A stretch of 64,000 nt of DNA from Rotaria socialis (Eukaryota > Rotifera > Eurotatoria > Philodinida > Philodinidae). The notes under the pieces are model-generated. The model saw nothing but the letters and a program-made list of their open reading frames with translations, did not search any database and was not told the origin of the DNA. This document shows positions 24,732 through 36,757 of the stretch, piece after piece; positions within the stretch are counted from its first letter, which is position 1, and every line of letters starts with the position of its first letter. The stretch spans positions 1 through 64,000 of the forward strand of contig CAJNYU010000067.1 in assembly GCA_905331475.1 (NCBI GenBank), in the 5' to 3' direction. The position numbers and the translations under genes are program-made.

Positions 24732-25748
24732 ATGATTTGCATATCTCAATTCATTGTGTTCGTCACAGCCGTTGTTCTCAATCAGTATTTAGTACAAGCA
24801 ACTATATTTTCATGCAATACTACAGCTCCGTGTGGTTGTTCAAAGAATGCAGTCAATATCAATTCGAGAATTGTCGGCGGTGAACCAGCTGCTAGCCATA
24901 GCTGGGCTTGGGCTGTTTCATTGCGTGTGAGAAACGGTCTACATTTTTGTGGTGGCTCTATTATTTCTCCACATTATGTGCTTACGGCAGCACATTGCGT
25001 CGATGATCCTATTATGTCGATGTTAACCATAACAGCTGCAGTTGGTACAGACAGTCTCACTGACAGTGTTGGGCAAAGGATATCAGTGTCATCAATTCAT
25101 AAGCATCCAGGATATAATAAACTTACTCACGCAAATGATATTGCTATACTTAGGCTTAAAAAAGCTATCTCTTTTCAGAGTAGTAATGTTGGTAAACTTT
25201 GTCTACCTGCACTAAATGGGATCGTAGCAACAGACTTTCCTTTGGTTAACTCAAACCTTGTTGCCGTTGGTTGGGGAAAAACAGAGTTTGCTGATGACTC
25301 GAATGTTCTCAGACAAGTAACAGTCACAGCTGTTAGTAGTACTGCACCAAAATGTGCTAATTCAATTCGCGACACTAAATTACAATTTTGTGCAGCAGTC
25401 AATGGCGGAGGCAAAGGTAATTTATTGTAGTTACTGGTTAAAACCACATAAATCATTTTTGTCTGTATAGATACATGCCAAGGTGATTCAGGTGGCCCAT
25501 TGATGTATTACTCATACTTATACCGGCAGTGGGTGATAGCAGGTATAACATCTTACGGTAATGGATGCGGATTAGCTAATTATGCTGGTGTTTATGCACG
25601 AGCCAGTATGTATATTGATTGGATAAAATCGATTGTGGGCAAAGATGGCGTAGTAATTATGGGACAAAATGCAGCTAATATTAGTACTATGCCAAATGTA
25701 TTTTGTTTAGCATTAGTTTCCGTTTTATTTATGATGCGTTTATTTTAA
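24732..25748 (+). CDS. Trypsin-like serine protease, secreted or membrane-anchored
   Basis: 320 residues in two exons (24732-25416 and 25471-25748), joined by a 54-bp intron inside the GK/DTCQGDSGGP codon group. A signal peptide occupies about residues 1-24. Activation cleavage is expected at SR/IVGGEPA. The catalytic triad is complete: His in LTAAHCV, Asp in HANDIAILRL and Ser in GDSGGP. The Asp six residues before the catalytic Ser (DTCQGDS) is the trypsin S1 pocket residue, so cleavage after Lys/Arg is expected. Cysteine pairs FCGGS../..AAHC are present. The C-terminus ends in a hydrophobic stretch (VFCLALVSVLFMMRLF) after a small-residue region, suggesting a GPI signal or tail anchor. An AATAAA lies 28 nt past the stop (25776-25781). 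The substrate is unknown; digestion or extracellular processing is possible. Confidence 0.93.
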
Positions 25749-26380
25749 TCGAATAATTTTTTTTGATTTTTGTATAATAAATTTCTATTGAATCATTTTC
25801 ATAATTATAATATAGTTCATCGAATATTCAAATGTTTAACTGTAACATTTCTATGCTTCGACAAGAGTGACAAGTAGTAAAGTATAGACTGAAATTATTT
25901 AGAGTTCTATATATTATCTAAGTAATTATTATAGCTAAATAAAAATATTACAACTCACAATTGACAATAACACGGCTGATTGTTTCTGATAATAATCACT
26001 TCATATACTTCGCTCTTCAAAAATCTAAACATCGAGTTCTAGAACCTTGAATAAAGGGAAAAGGTTTTGAGTTCTCATTGTATTTCATCATATCGTTGGA
26101 AACGAAGCGTTTAGTACATTCACTAAGTAAAATACGTTCAAATAAAATAATAACCGATCATCAGCACTAAATATCAATATATTTTCTTTCCACGCAGAGT
26201 AAACATTAACTGTTGTTATTTACGCGAACTATCATGTTGTCTATTATGGCATTAATCGCATTGAAGGATGTGAGAGCGTTATTTTAAAAAAAAACATTTT
26301 CTCGCTTTTATTGAAATTACAAAGGAATATAACAACGTTAATTGTGTTGAATACTAATTTAAGGTATTCTTCGGTATGAT
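25749..26380. other. Convergent intergenic region
   Basis: This lies between the 3' ends of the protease (+) and BTB (-) genes. It is AT-rich with no supported feature apart from the poly(A) signal noted with the protease. Confidence 0.6.
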
Positions 26381-27600
26381 TTACACAAGAGAAACTTGGG
26401 TTTCTTTGCCATAAAAAAGAATATAAAGGCACCAAGGAAAAGGTGCTTCAGCAATATTAACTTCCATGCTATTTTGTGCTCGACTCCTCTCATTGAGAAT
26501 ACTCAACAATCGTTCATTACAATTAACTGACAGTTCTAAAATATCGCCTAAACTAACTTGAGGCCATCCTGGATGAGAACCTTGACCATTCTTCACTACA
26601 TATCCATGTATGAACCATCCATGTGTTGTTGGCTTGTCATAAAACAATGGGCCTGCAGGTGGTTTGTTCTGACTGCAAATACCTATCAAAATGGTTGTTG
26701 TACCTTTATCTAACTTCAATCGAATTCTATGGATTCCAGTCGAATAATTCAGCGTTCCGAATACGTGTGCCCATTGACTATCAACAGTGTTCTCACAGGT
26801 TCGACTATTATCAGTCAATCGAACAGCAGAACTACTGACTGTTCCAAAACGTTCTACTCGCTGCTCTGATTGTAAGACTGTAGCAGCACTAGTAATATTA
26901 TTTTGTCCTCCATCAATAAATCGTTCATCGAATTTCAATAGACGAACCAATTCCAAAAATGATTGTTCAGATCCAACAGGTAGGCGAAAACTACGTTTTA
27001 TTGATGGTTCTGACCATGCACGAAGTTGATTTAGAAGAAATTTGAATAACTAAAAACAAACAATAAAAATAGGTATATTTGATCGCAAAACTTAACTGAG
27101 CAACATATTTCACAGAAACTATTACGCTGACGAATTTTTATAGTATCAAAACAATTCTTTAAATCGGCAGAAACCGTGTTTCAATATTGTCAAAAGAAAT
27201 ATAGTCGATGTGTACTTACAACTGGATCATAATCCAGAAATATAGAACCATTTGCGTCCTTTATCAATTTTTCTTCCCATTTGCCTGAGAACATAGTCGC
27301 AAGTAAAGATCCTTCGATAAGAATCAATGTTGCTCTTGATGTACTTATAGTTTCACCACCAACATTCAAATTCACAATAGGACCTGCTGAAGCAGCTAAT
27401 TTCTCTACTATTGCTTTTTCTTCATCCCATTTTCGTCGCTCATTCGCTAATTGTTCCTTTTTTTCTTTGAATATTTTCTCATTTTCAGCCTTTTGTCGTT
27501 CTAACTCAGCAATAGCTTGATCAAACGTTGCCTTTGCTTCATTTGTTCGATTGTGAAGCTCTGCAATAAGATTTGTTAATTTTGAGTTGGAAGAATCCAT
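26381..27600 (-). CDS. BTB (KCTD/T1-type) protein with C-terminal SPRY-like domain
   Basis: 349 residues in two exons (27220-27600 and 26381-27049), with a phase-0 GTAAGT donor and TTTTTAG acceptor. Residues about 10-72 are a charged coiled coil. Residues 75-145 form a T1-type BTB fold (IVNLNVGGETISTSRATL, then LLATMFSGKWE and IFLDYDPVLFKFLLNQLR), which usually oligomerises and, in KCTD proteins, binds CUL3. The C-terminal half (WAHVFGTLNYSTGIHRIRL, HGWFIHGYV, VSLGDILELSVN, PFPWCLYILFYG) looks like a SPRY/B30.2-type beta sandwich for ligand binding. The likely role is a ubiquitin-ligase adaptor or scaffold; the partner is unknown. The ATG at 27600 is chosen because the protein-like sequence begins there; an in-frame upstream extension to 27666 has no family character. 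Confidence 0.85.
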
Positions 27601-29009
27601 GTGCACACGTAAAGTAAATTGAGAGAAATTTTGCAAAAAATAAGCTCTTTTTTCGTTGTAATTCAAAACAAAAACAACCTTTTTTCTTTCTGAAAGGACG
27701 ATGACGAATCAGAATGAAAAATATCTTCGCCAAAATTTTATTAAGCATAGGTAGATGGCAAGGCAATCGCACACGATATCATTCTTTTCAACTAACGATA
27801 CGACTGTCTGAGACTGTCAAGAGAAAATAGCTGTTTGGTGGAACTCTCACCCAACAACTCGAATTTCGATATTTCTACGTTGTTTAATGGTTTTAAAATC
27901 CTTCCCATTCTTCTTAGACGATATATTTTATTTAAAAGGATTCAGATTGATGGATATTTTCATGATATTTTGGAGCTGTAGTGGTAAAGCTACATTGAAA
28001 TTTTCAGGAGATATTCAATCAACAAGAGTCAAAGGTCAATGAAAAAATTCATTATATTGACTTGATTGTTTTTTGTGTTCAAAACTTCTTGTCGCAAAAC
28101 AGCATATGGCAGAGCTCTTTTGTTAAAATTCCTACTGTATAGAGAGAGCACACTCATGAGAATTTCCACGCCTCGAATAAATCTTAAAACAATTAAAAAG
28201 AAAATTTTCATTTGACATGAAATCATTTTCATAATTTCAGGTTTTGATAAAGAGAGTAGCCTGTATTGCCCATTTTAATAGTCAGGCGATTGTTATTCAA
28301 AAATAAATATTATGACTTTATGAAATATGCGACTGATTCTCATTCATATTCATATTTAGATATGAAATTCTATTTATTCAATGGAATATTTCATCATTTT
28401 GGAGAATCTATTCTGAATTGAAGTAAATAATCGATTATTCGGCAACCGTACATTCTCTATAAGAGTGCATTCTATATACACAATGATCTGTTGATGCTTA
28501 TGTAGGAAGAAAGCGGCCATTGGTTCAATATATCAAACAACGAGTAATCTAATTATTAAAGTACTTTCATAGGTAATAGTAAAAAGAAAACGTTAATTTA
28601 GAAAAGTAACTCAATCATAGTGTGCATCTTGAGTTACTCTCTCAAGCAAAACAAGAATTAAATACGTATATACATGAAGTTAGACTGAAAAAGTTGAGCT
28701 TTCTAATTAAAAGAGCAGAACACGAAAAAGATTTTCCCCTTTTTCTTCTCTAACTTCCGACATGTACTCAACGAAAAAATCATCTCCTTGATAAGCGATT
28801 AGAGGTCAGGGTATGTTCTTAAGCATTCATCTTAGTTTTCATTTTTCTTCAATGAAAATGCAATTCTTTTGAAATGAGAAGTGGCTTAACAAAATTAGGT
28901 GATCGAAACTATTTGTTTGCCGTTATTGATGAATTCTATTGAGCTATTTTTTTTTTGTTGAATATCTGACTAGAAATAAAAATAAAAGCAAAAAAAAGAC
29001 GAAGTACCA
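27601..29009. other. Intergenic, no supported gene
   Basis: About 1.4 kb between the BTB gene start and the CAS gene end, both on the minus strand. The open frame 28029-28232 (-) lacks motifs. Part of this should be the BTB promoter, but no clear TATA box or motif stands out. Confidence 0.5.
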
Positions 29010-30651
29010 TTAAACTACACTACATTGTTGTTTTATTCTTTGTACAATATTCATAATCGTTTTGATGATTGATTGAAATTGAACGATGAACTTCTTCAAA
29101 GTGTTAGAATTGTTCTGACTGAGTTCTTTTAGCAGTTGAATGAAACTTTTTAAAGCTTCACATAATTGTGTTGTTAGTTGAACTAATGATGTGCGTATTT
29201 GTTGTACATGTTCATGAAGCGTTTCAAGTACAAATACAAGTTTATGTGCTGCAACAATCAGTGCTTTACCATCAATTGTCAATGAAGGAATATTATGATG
29301 TTCAGCGTCTAATAAATATGAAAAACGTTTAATTATTGAATTAACTTGTTCATTGACATGTCGATAATAGCATTTAATCAGCCGACTTTTTGAATCAATA
29401 TCATCGAGAGAATCATTATCGTTAGACGGAATAATAGATGAGGATGATAATAAGAAATTTGAAAAACAAGTTTTCGAAGTTTTCAGATGTTTTTGGTGAT
29501 TTTCATTATGATGGGTTCGATGAATTTGCGTTGTCGATAATGATGTATTTATTTTTTCTTGAGGAATTTCCGCTATGGGTTCAAGATGAAGTTTTTTAAA
29601 TACATCATTTGATATAGATGAATTACTATTAGATTTTTGTTTCACTCGTAAATCAATAGTTGATTTTATTAATTGAATAATTTTTGTTGCTAATTCAATA
29701 GTTTGTTTTTTCTTATGTTCTAATTCGTGAAGATAATTCTCTTTTATTAATCGATATGTATAACGATCCAATAGACAACCATGATTTTGTAGAAATAAAT
29801 AACATTCAGTTATAAATGAATAAATTTTTGATTCAATATTTATTTTCAATGTTAATTGACAATATTTATCAAGGATAGAAGAACGAATAGATAATTTTTG
29901 AAATGAATTCCGTAATTGATCAAGATCGACTATAAGACAAAATTGAATTATGAATTGTCTGGTTTTTACCCATAGAACAACTATGCTATTTGTTTATTCG
30001 ACATCTTGATAACAATAACGACAGTAGCATAGTACCGTAGAAACTTACTTGACGATAAAGAATTATTAGTCGAAGGAATCGCGTAGAAGTCCGATGATGG
30101 CGATGGAGATAAGTGAAGATCATTAGCAGAATAAATACCGGATGAGCATATAGAAGATTCAGGCGATGAATCAAGACCTTTTGAATTGCAAATGAAGTCT
30201 AGCAAATAATGAAAATTTCATTCAACAGAAGTTTTTGTTCTATGCAATAAATCATTGGAAAATACGTACTTGAACTTGATGAATTGTCATATTCATAATT
30301 GGATGATGATGATGCTGTCGTATTATCATAATTTTTTGATGGATCATCATACATCTATAACAAGTTATTAAACATTAATATTTAAATTTTATTCAAACTT
30401 ACGGATGCAGTCGATAGACGAGAATGAGAATCTAAATAGTCATTTAGTTTAATTGGAGACGATTCAGTGTTCTGAATAAGTTTCAATCGATTTCCTGGAC
30501 ATAGACCATATTTTTCTTTGTTTTTGCATAGCCACCAACCATCAAAACCATTTGGATTTTCGATGAGTACTGTTAATATATCACCTCTACGAAATTCAAG
30601 TTCATCTTCATCATCAACATTATTACTATAGAGTGCTACAGCTAATTGCAT
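29010..30651 (-). CDS. CAS-family SH3 adaptor (p130Cas/NEDD9-like)
   Basis: 467 residues in four exons: 30403-30651, 30270-30354, 30049-30198 and 29010-29929 (1,404 nt, phases keep). Residues about 3-60 are an SH3 domain (LAVALYSNN..DELEFRRGDILTVL..DGWWLCKNKEKYGLCPGNRLKLI). DGWWLC and PGNRLK are typical of CAS proteins. A short Ser/Tyr-rich linker follows (YDDP, YDNT, YEYDN), standing in for the vertebrate substrate domain with its many YxxP sites. The C-terminal half is helical and contains GKALIVAAHKLVFVLETLHE, which matches the CAS FAT-like domain core around AHKLVFIGDTL. CAS proteins sit at focal adhesions, bind FAK through SH3, and relay tyrosine phosphorylation to migration. The substrate region is strikingly short here. 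Confidence 0.9.
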
Positions 30652-33600
30652 TTTCTAGAAGAAGAAAAAAACAAGAGACAATCATTATGTAGGCACATGT
30701 CTTCTATTAACAGAATATATTTCACATTGATTGAGCACATTATAATAATTATGTATTGAACGACAAGGCTATTTCTTTTCTTCGGTGTAGTTGTGCTGAT
30801 TGACACAGTTTTTCCGTTTAAATTTAAAAGAGAAAAAAGCAGAAGAGAACTCACCGGGAAAGGAATGTCGTAATAATACCTACGCATACATTGCACACGA
30901 TGAAATCAGTGTCTCTATTAGACCAAGAAGAGAGAGAGAGAGAGAAAGAGAAAATGTCTTTACCATTTATTTTTTGTTACTCTCGATACTATTCTGTCAT
31001 TACTTTCTGTTCTGCGTACAAAGACACCAACTTGTATGCACTTATGAGACGCAGAACAATTTAATCATTACTCTAAGAAAGAAAAAGCAAGGAACAACAG
31101 CAGGAGATTGATTAGGCTTTTTTTCAATACATGATAATATTGAACTTATTGCTATTCATACATATCATCACTGATTACTTATTATAATTTCAGATCCGCC
31201 CCTAATCACTATTAGCCTTCGTTGTATCTTGTCGTTGTTGAACGATTATGTAATATCGCGTTTCTCCAAAAGTACGCGACAGTAACAATTATACACTAGT
31301 ACAATGAATACGATAGACAAGTTTATTAAATAAACATAGGAACAAAAAGAATAGAATATGTCATCTTAATCTGTCTCCAAACAGATCAACTGACGGCGAC
31401 GACGGCAAAATAATGTTCGTTAAGATTAGTTGTCGAACATGTACGCTAAACAGACATGCTGATTGTATAAGAAGTATTTTAATAGAATCGTAACAAGTTA
31501 ATCAAGGCAAAACCTAGTTTACCTTCTTTGAAGAAGAAGAAGAAGAAGAAGGTGAATAGTAGACACATTTTAAAGATTTTAGAAATTTATATTAAAGCAA
31601 ACTGAAAGTAAAGAGTTAAAAATAGAAGAAAAAGGAAAGAATCGTATTGCCAATGCGAAGGGCAATCAGTATTACTGTTTACTACCATAGTCAATCCATC
31701 GACAAACTATTTCGACAAAGATCATCATCATGCAAATAGTGTCTAGCGCAATTAGTAAATAGCTTTCTACTAGCCGTTATAATGCTGTTATCAATAAAAT
31801 AGTAATAGATTATTAAATTATTGTGATAATGTTGTGAATGATAGAATCTATTTATTTCATTGTGTCAAAGTTTAAAATAACAAAAACAAATATTCAAGAA
31901 CAATCATACAACATCATCGAATAAAAAAATACATAAATCTCGGAGATAAATGAATGTCTGCTTTTTTAAGAGTGTTGCAAATTTATCGAAGTCAACCAAA
32001 AGAATACTGATTAAAGCAAAAAAGAAAACCTGCATTTCATATAGTCTCATATGTATATCATTTCGTGGGTTGACACGCATTTCTGCTTAGTTCTATATAT
32101 TTGCCAAATAGAATCATATCAACCAAAAGATCAACATAGTACGCGATATGACGATTGGCATTTGTCAAACAGATACTATATGATTATTGATTTACAAACA
32201 CAAAAAAACTCATAGAATACTAAAAAAAAACTGTATAAATAGGATTGCTTTGGGCATACTATAGCATCATAAGATCTAGAAGTATTTTTCTTACGCTAAT
32301 ATGAATCCCAGAATAATAATAATTGATTGTTACTTTCTAGAGAATAACAATAACATGGAATATTTTTCAGAGTACTGGAATCGATGAAAGTATAGAGTAA
32401 TTCTGGTATATAACACTTATCACGGCCTTCATATGCCATTGGCTACTCTTGTGAACTATTTACAAAAGCGGATGTTTCAGGAATAATGGCCTCTTTCTTT
32501 TCTTTTCAAGTAACTTTCTGTTTTAACTGGATATTTTAGTTGTGTAATAAGAATGCCTTTCAGTGTTATTTTTTCAATCATTAACAGAAATAGCAAAGTC
32601 CTTCAAAATAAAATACCTCAAGGTTTGAATCTGAACTTTTTCATAGTAAATGTCAGAGATTGACGGTAGAAAAAAGTTCACTTGATATCATTATTGTGTT
32701 ATTGCGTGTACAATTCGCTTTAATTTTTAGCAAAAAATAAAATATTATTTCTGATGAGTTTCATGTTTTCTTAGTAATACTTATACCAGGATATGAGGTC
32801 TTCGAAAAACGTAAATATTACGAGGGAATAGTATAGTAGTTAGCAAAATATCGATGGCTAACGTCAATTATCCATTTAATAAAGTTTAAATCTTTGATCA
32901 GATTCGGCATCAAAATGATATTACCATTAGACAATTAGAATATCCAACTAAAGAAGTAGTCCAAGAAAAAAATCTAGACATTATCTTAGCTCAGAAAGTA
33001 AAAATCTCTAGCACATATAACAAATCAAGATCTTTAATTATCCAAATTTTGTCTTCGCTAGCTTATATTAGCGTTGAAATCCATTGACTAGATGGAAATG
33101 CAAAAAGTTTCATAATCACATAGACATACGAAAATAAATTCCAATCATATGAACGGAAAAAAACTTATTAATTACAGTCGGAGATGATCTACGTTTTTGA
33201 GCACAGCAATATACATTCAATTTTATTATAATTCAAATCTTTGAAAAAACCAATGGCCCTATCAATGTGCAAATTCAGAAAAGTTCTCTATTTCAGTCTT
33301 GTTCATGCGCCTTAGTATAAGACGCAATTTAAGCGAGAGAGAATAAATTTTGGAAAACATACGAACTTAGTTTAATGTACTTATGTCGGATTAAAAACAA
33401 ACTCAGATTTTTCTACGTAAACGCTACATCTTATGAGTAATTATCTATTGACTACTGTGTGGCACTCGTTATACGAAATACGTAGTTGACATAGATATTT
33501 CACTTCTTCATTCTTCATGTTATTCAATGTTGTTTCATCGATCGAAAAACATTTATATTTTAGCGCCCTTTATTAACACAACATCAAATATTTACAAACA

Positions 33601-33883
33601 AACGTGAAATCTTCAGTATTCAGCGCTACAGAATTCTATTCACACCCCGAAAAAGATGGAGTCGAATTTCGAAAAACCTATTACAAAAAAGACGAGAATC
33701 ATCTATGACAGGAATATTTTCAAACAGACGAAACATAATCTATTTGTTTCCATGCTCGAAAATCGAGTCTTATCACATATCAAAATTCAGTCGGGCTAAA
33801 TGAAAAACAAAATATTGACAAAAACATGAATAAAATAGCTCCGACTAAGATCATGCATTGATTCATTGTTAAAAATAAAAAAC
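30652..33883. other. Long gene-poor region
   Basis: About 3.2 kb between the divergent CAS (-) and pentapeptide (+) genes. It contains a (GA)n run at about 30929-30946 and a (GAA)n run at about 31531-31551. Open frames at 30800-31111 (+) and 33780-33995 (-) run through simple repeats or antisense to the next gene. No RNA gene or element with clear ends was found. Confidence 0.5.
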
Positions 33884-36011
33884 ATGACAACAGCTTCACC
33901 GATGTTTTTTGATCCTTCACAAATGATGCCACCTCCTTTTTATCTACCTCCTCCTCCTGCAGTACCAGCTCCTGCTCAAGTACCAGCTCCGTCAAAGTCT
34001 ACGTTACTAGATCTCTTGAAAATCCTCGTCGGTTTACTTATTGCAATAATGATTGGTGCTCTTTTTGCACTTGTTTTATTTTTTCCACGTGCATCGAATA
34101 CAATTGATGTACGAGAATCGAATGAAAAAATTGCTAAACTGTTAAGTGAATCGAATGAAAAGATAGCACAATTACAACGTGAGCAAGCGCTATTCATGGA
34201 AACCGAACGTCAAAGACGTCAGGAAAATGTAATGGAAAAATATCGTTTTGAAGATCGATTAATTGCGCAACAACGAGTCGAACGACAGATATCAATTGAA
34301 AATCAACGTCTCGAACGCCAATATAATTTAACTGAAAAACATCGTTACGAAGATCAATTGTATGATCAAAAGAAACGTGAACAAGATTTAATATTTGCCT
34401 TGCATCAATCAAGTCAGCAATTAGAAGTTGAACAGAAACGTTTACAAATACTATTAGAAGAAAAACGATTAGACGAACAAACTAAAAAAAATGATCTTAC
34501 AATGAAACAATCAGAATTATTATCAGAATTTATGCAAGAAATTATGTCAACAACACAACCAATTAATGCAGTCAAATTTGAGTTGAAAATTCATTCATTA
34601 CTACGTCAATGTGATTCTGTTCATAAATCATTATTAATTCAATTTTTATACAAATTTAAATATATCAATGCTAAAAACTCAGCAAATCCAACTTTAGATT
34701 TACAAGGAGCTAATTTAAAAAATCTTCGTTTGGATGATTTGGATGCTGAATCAGGCCAAAGTAAGTTTCGGTTCTTTGTTAAAATATTTATTTACAATAT
34801 TTTCTTTTTCGATAGTCGGTCGTCGGCTAGATTATTCTCAACTTTCATTACCGTTAACAAGCTTAATCAATGCTTCACTCGAACAAATCTATTTCAATGA
34901 AGCTAATTTTAGTATGTGTAATATGGCCGGTACTTCATTTCGTTCTTCACAAGGTATCGGAGCAGATTTCTATAGAGCTAATTTATCTCTTACAAGTTTT
35001 GTTAATGCTGATGTATCTCAAAGTAATTTTTCGCATGCGACAATTGAACGTGCTTCATTTCTCAACGCGAATTTATCACAAGCGGATATGAATAATGCAA
35101 ACCTTAAATCGGCAAATCTACAATTTATCAGTGCTGTTCAAACAAGTTTTTTTCTAGCTGATATTTCATCAGCTGATTTTAATTCAGCAAATCTTGTACA
35201 AGCCAACTTGGCTCATTTATCAGCTCGATCAGCAAATTTTCATAGTGTAAAAGCTATGCAAGCAAATTTTTCATATGCTAGTATGGCAAGTTGTGTTTTT
35301 CAATGGGCCGATCTTAGTAGTGCATCGTTTCAGAGGGCATTTTTAGCTGGCTCTAATTTTGAGAATGCCAATGTGCAAGATGTAGATTTTACTGGAGCAT
35401 ATCTTGCTAACGCAACAATCACGCCAGGACAATTGGCCGAAGCTCTATCAATTGCACAAGCAGTGTTACCCAATGGAACCATAGGAAGAAATAGAAATTT
35501 AGCAAGTAATAGTGATGCAAGTTGTAAGTATATTAATGGTATAATAGCCGATTGGAATACCAATGGAGATGTTATTACTAAACAAGAGAAATCCAGTACT
35601 GAATGCGTTTTTGAAGCAAGAAAAATAAATGCAACATTAAGACAAAATGTTAATTTACAACGTTTTGAACGAGTGATTAAACATGGAAACAGTAACATTT
35701 TTCTTGAAATGCGTGTAAAACCAGCAGGATTGCTAAATTCATCGACTTCACCTGCTTATATGATTTTACGTTTTATTGATTCAAACAATAACCAGATTAA
35801 TCTTGAACGTAAGTGAAATAATAGAAATAATGAAAAGTCAACGAAGATTTATTTTATTATAGAATCATTAGCGGATATAACTTGGTTTCAACCACCATCA
35901 ACATTTACTGCTACTATTCCTTGCCCTGCAACAACTACCCAACTGCAAGTGACAATTGTATTTCGAGAAGCTCATGTAACTGCTGATCATATTTATGTAA
36001 CAGTTGATTAG
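33884..36011 (+). CDS. Membrane-anchored pentapeptide-repeat protein
   Basis: 672 residues in three exons (33884-34760, 34816-35808, 35863-36011; 2,019 nt). A Pro-rich N-terminus (residues 9-38) precedes one membrane segment at about 44-68 (LLKILVGLLIAIMIGALFAL). A long charged coiled coil follows (about 75-220; rich in E, R, Q). From about 280 to 480 come more than 25 pentapeptide repeats of the A(N/D)LXX/A(N/S)FXX type (for example ANLSQADMNNANLKSANLQ), which fold as a right-handed quadrilateral beta helix. The C-terminal ~150 residues may form a beta-rich domain. Pentapeptide repeats are mainly bacterial, so the repeat region may be of transferred origin, but the gene has rotifer-like introns and codon style, so any transfer is old. 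Start: ATG at 33884, because the upstream frame has no ATG. Function unknown. Confidence 0.85.
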
Positions 36012-36230
36012 AACCTTCGGTTATTAACAATATAAACTATACTTCGCTGCTTTGAAATAAAATAAAAGTTTCGTGTTTTGAATATAGAAATATTATTGCG
36101 CGAGACTGAATGGAACAATGTATCAGTTGAAGCCAGAGAAATCATTATAGTTAATGGCCAAAAAGAAAGCCTTTTTTTAGAATTTTAACATCTGTTTTTA
36201 ATGTTTTGATAGAATATAAACAAATTATGA

Positions 36231-36239
36231 AAAAAAAAA
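36231..36239 (-). terminator. Pol III T-run terminator of 5S copy 1
   Basis: Nine T on the minus strand directly after the 5S 3' end. Four or more T terminate RNA polymerase III. Copy 2 lacks this run because an N and telomere-type sequence adjoin it. Confidence 0.85.
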
Positions 36240-36357
36240 GCTTACGACACTCGGTATTCCCAGGCGGTCACCCATCCAAGTACTAACCGAGCCCGACGTT
36301 GCTTAACTTCAGTGATCGGACGAGAACTGGTGTATTCAACGTGGTATGGCCGTAAGC
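36240..36357 (-). rRNA. 5S ribosomal RNA, copy 1
   Basis: The minus strand reads GCTTACGGCCATACCACGTT at its 5' end and ends CCGAGTGTCGTAAGC, 118 nt. It contains the conserved GGATGGGTGACCGCCTGGGA stretch and the terminal stem (GCTTACG/CGTAAGC). An A-run on + (36231-36239) places a T-run right after the RNA 3' end, a Pol III terminator. The internal control region is intact by eye. Confidence 0.97.
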
Positions 36358-36494
36358 GACCATATAGATTAAAAAACGGATGCTCACTTCTGAACGCTTC
36401 GTTGTAGATGTGGATATATCAAGCAGACCTATTTCCCACGAATATAAATCTTGAGGGTGTGGGTGTTGTTTCGAATTTCCGTACACACCCACNA

Positions 36495-36612
36495 GCTTAC
36501 GACACTCGGTATTCCCAGGCGGTCACCCATCCAAGTACTAACCGAGCCCGACGTTGCTTAACTTCAGTGATCGGACGAGAACTGGTGTATTCAACGTGGT
36601 ATGGCCGTAAGC
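36495..36612 (-). rRNA. 5S ribosomal RNA, copy 2
   Basis: Identical by eye to copy 1 over 118 nt and offset by 255 bp, so the two form a tandem unit. Its 3' end adjoins an A, the N at 36493 and ACACCCAC, instead of a T-run, so the terminator is missing or lost in the assembly gap. Confidence 0.95.
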
Positions 36613-36757
36613 GACCATATAGATTAAAAAACGGATGCTCACTTCTGAACGCTTCGTTGTAGGTGTGGATATATCAAGCAGACCTATTTCCCACGAATAT
36701 AAATCTTGAGGGTGTGGGTGTTGTTTCGAATTTCCGTACACACCCACCCACATCCTA

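Larger units (their letters stand above)
36240..36757 (-). repeat. Tandem 255-bp 5S unit with telomere-type hairpin in the spacer
   Basis: Each unit holds a 5S gene and a spacer ending in GAGGGTGTGGGTGTTG and, after a short loop, a CACACCCAC arm. The units (36240-36492 and 36495-36747) are nearly identical; one difference is GTAGATGTGG versus GTAGGTGTGG in the spacer. A single N at 36493 separates them. After the second unit the sequence continues CCCACATCCTAATA. More copies may have been collapsed at the N. Confidence 0.85.

Noticed and set aside
33976..35698. Antisense frames within the pentapeptide gene
   Set aside because: They are shadows of the well-supported plus-strand gene.
36283..36753. 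Two nearly identical ~70-residue frames on the minus strand
   Set aside because: They overlap the 5S rRNA genes and spacer; they repeat only because the 5S unit repeats.
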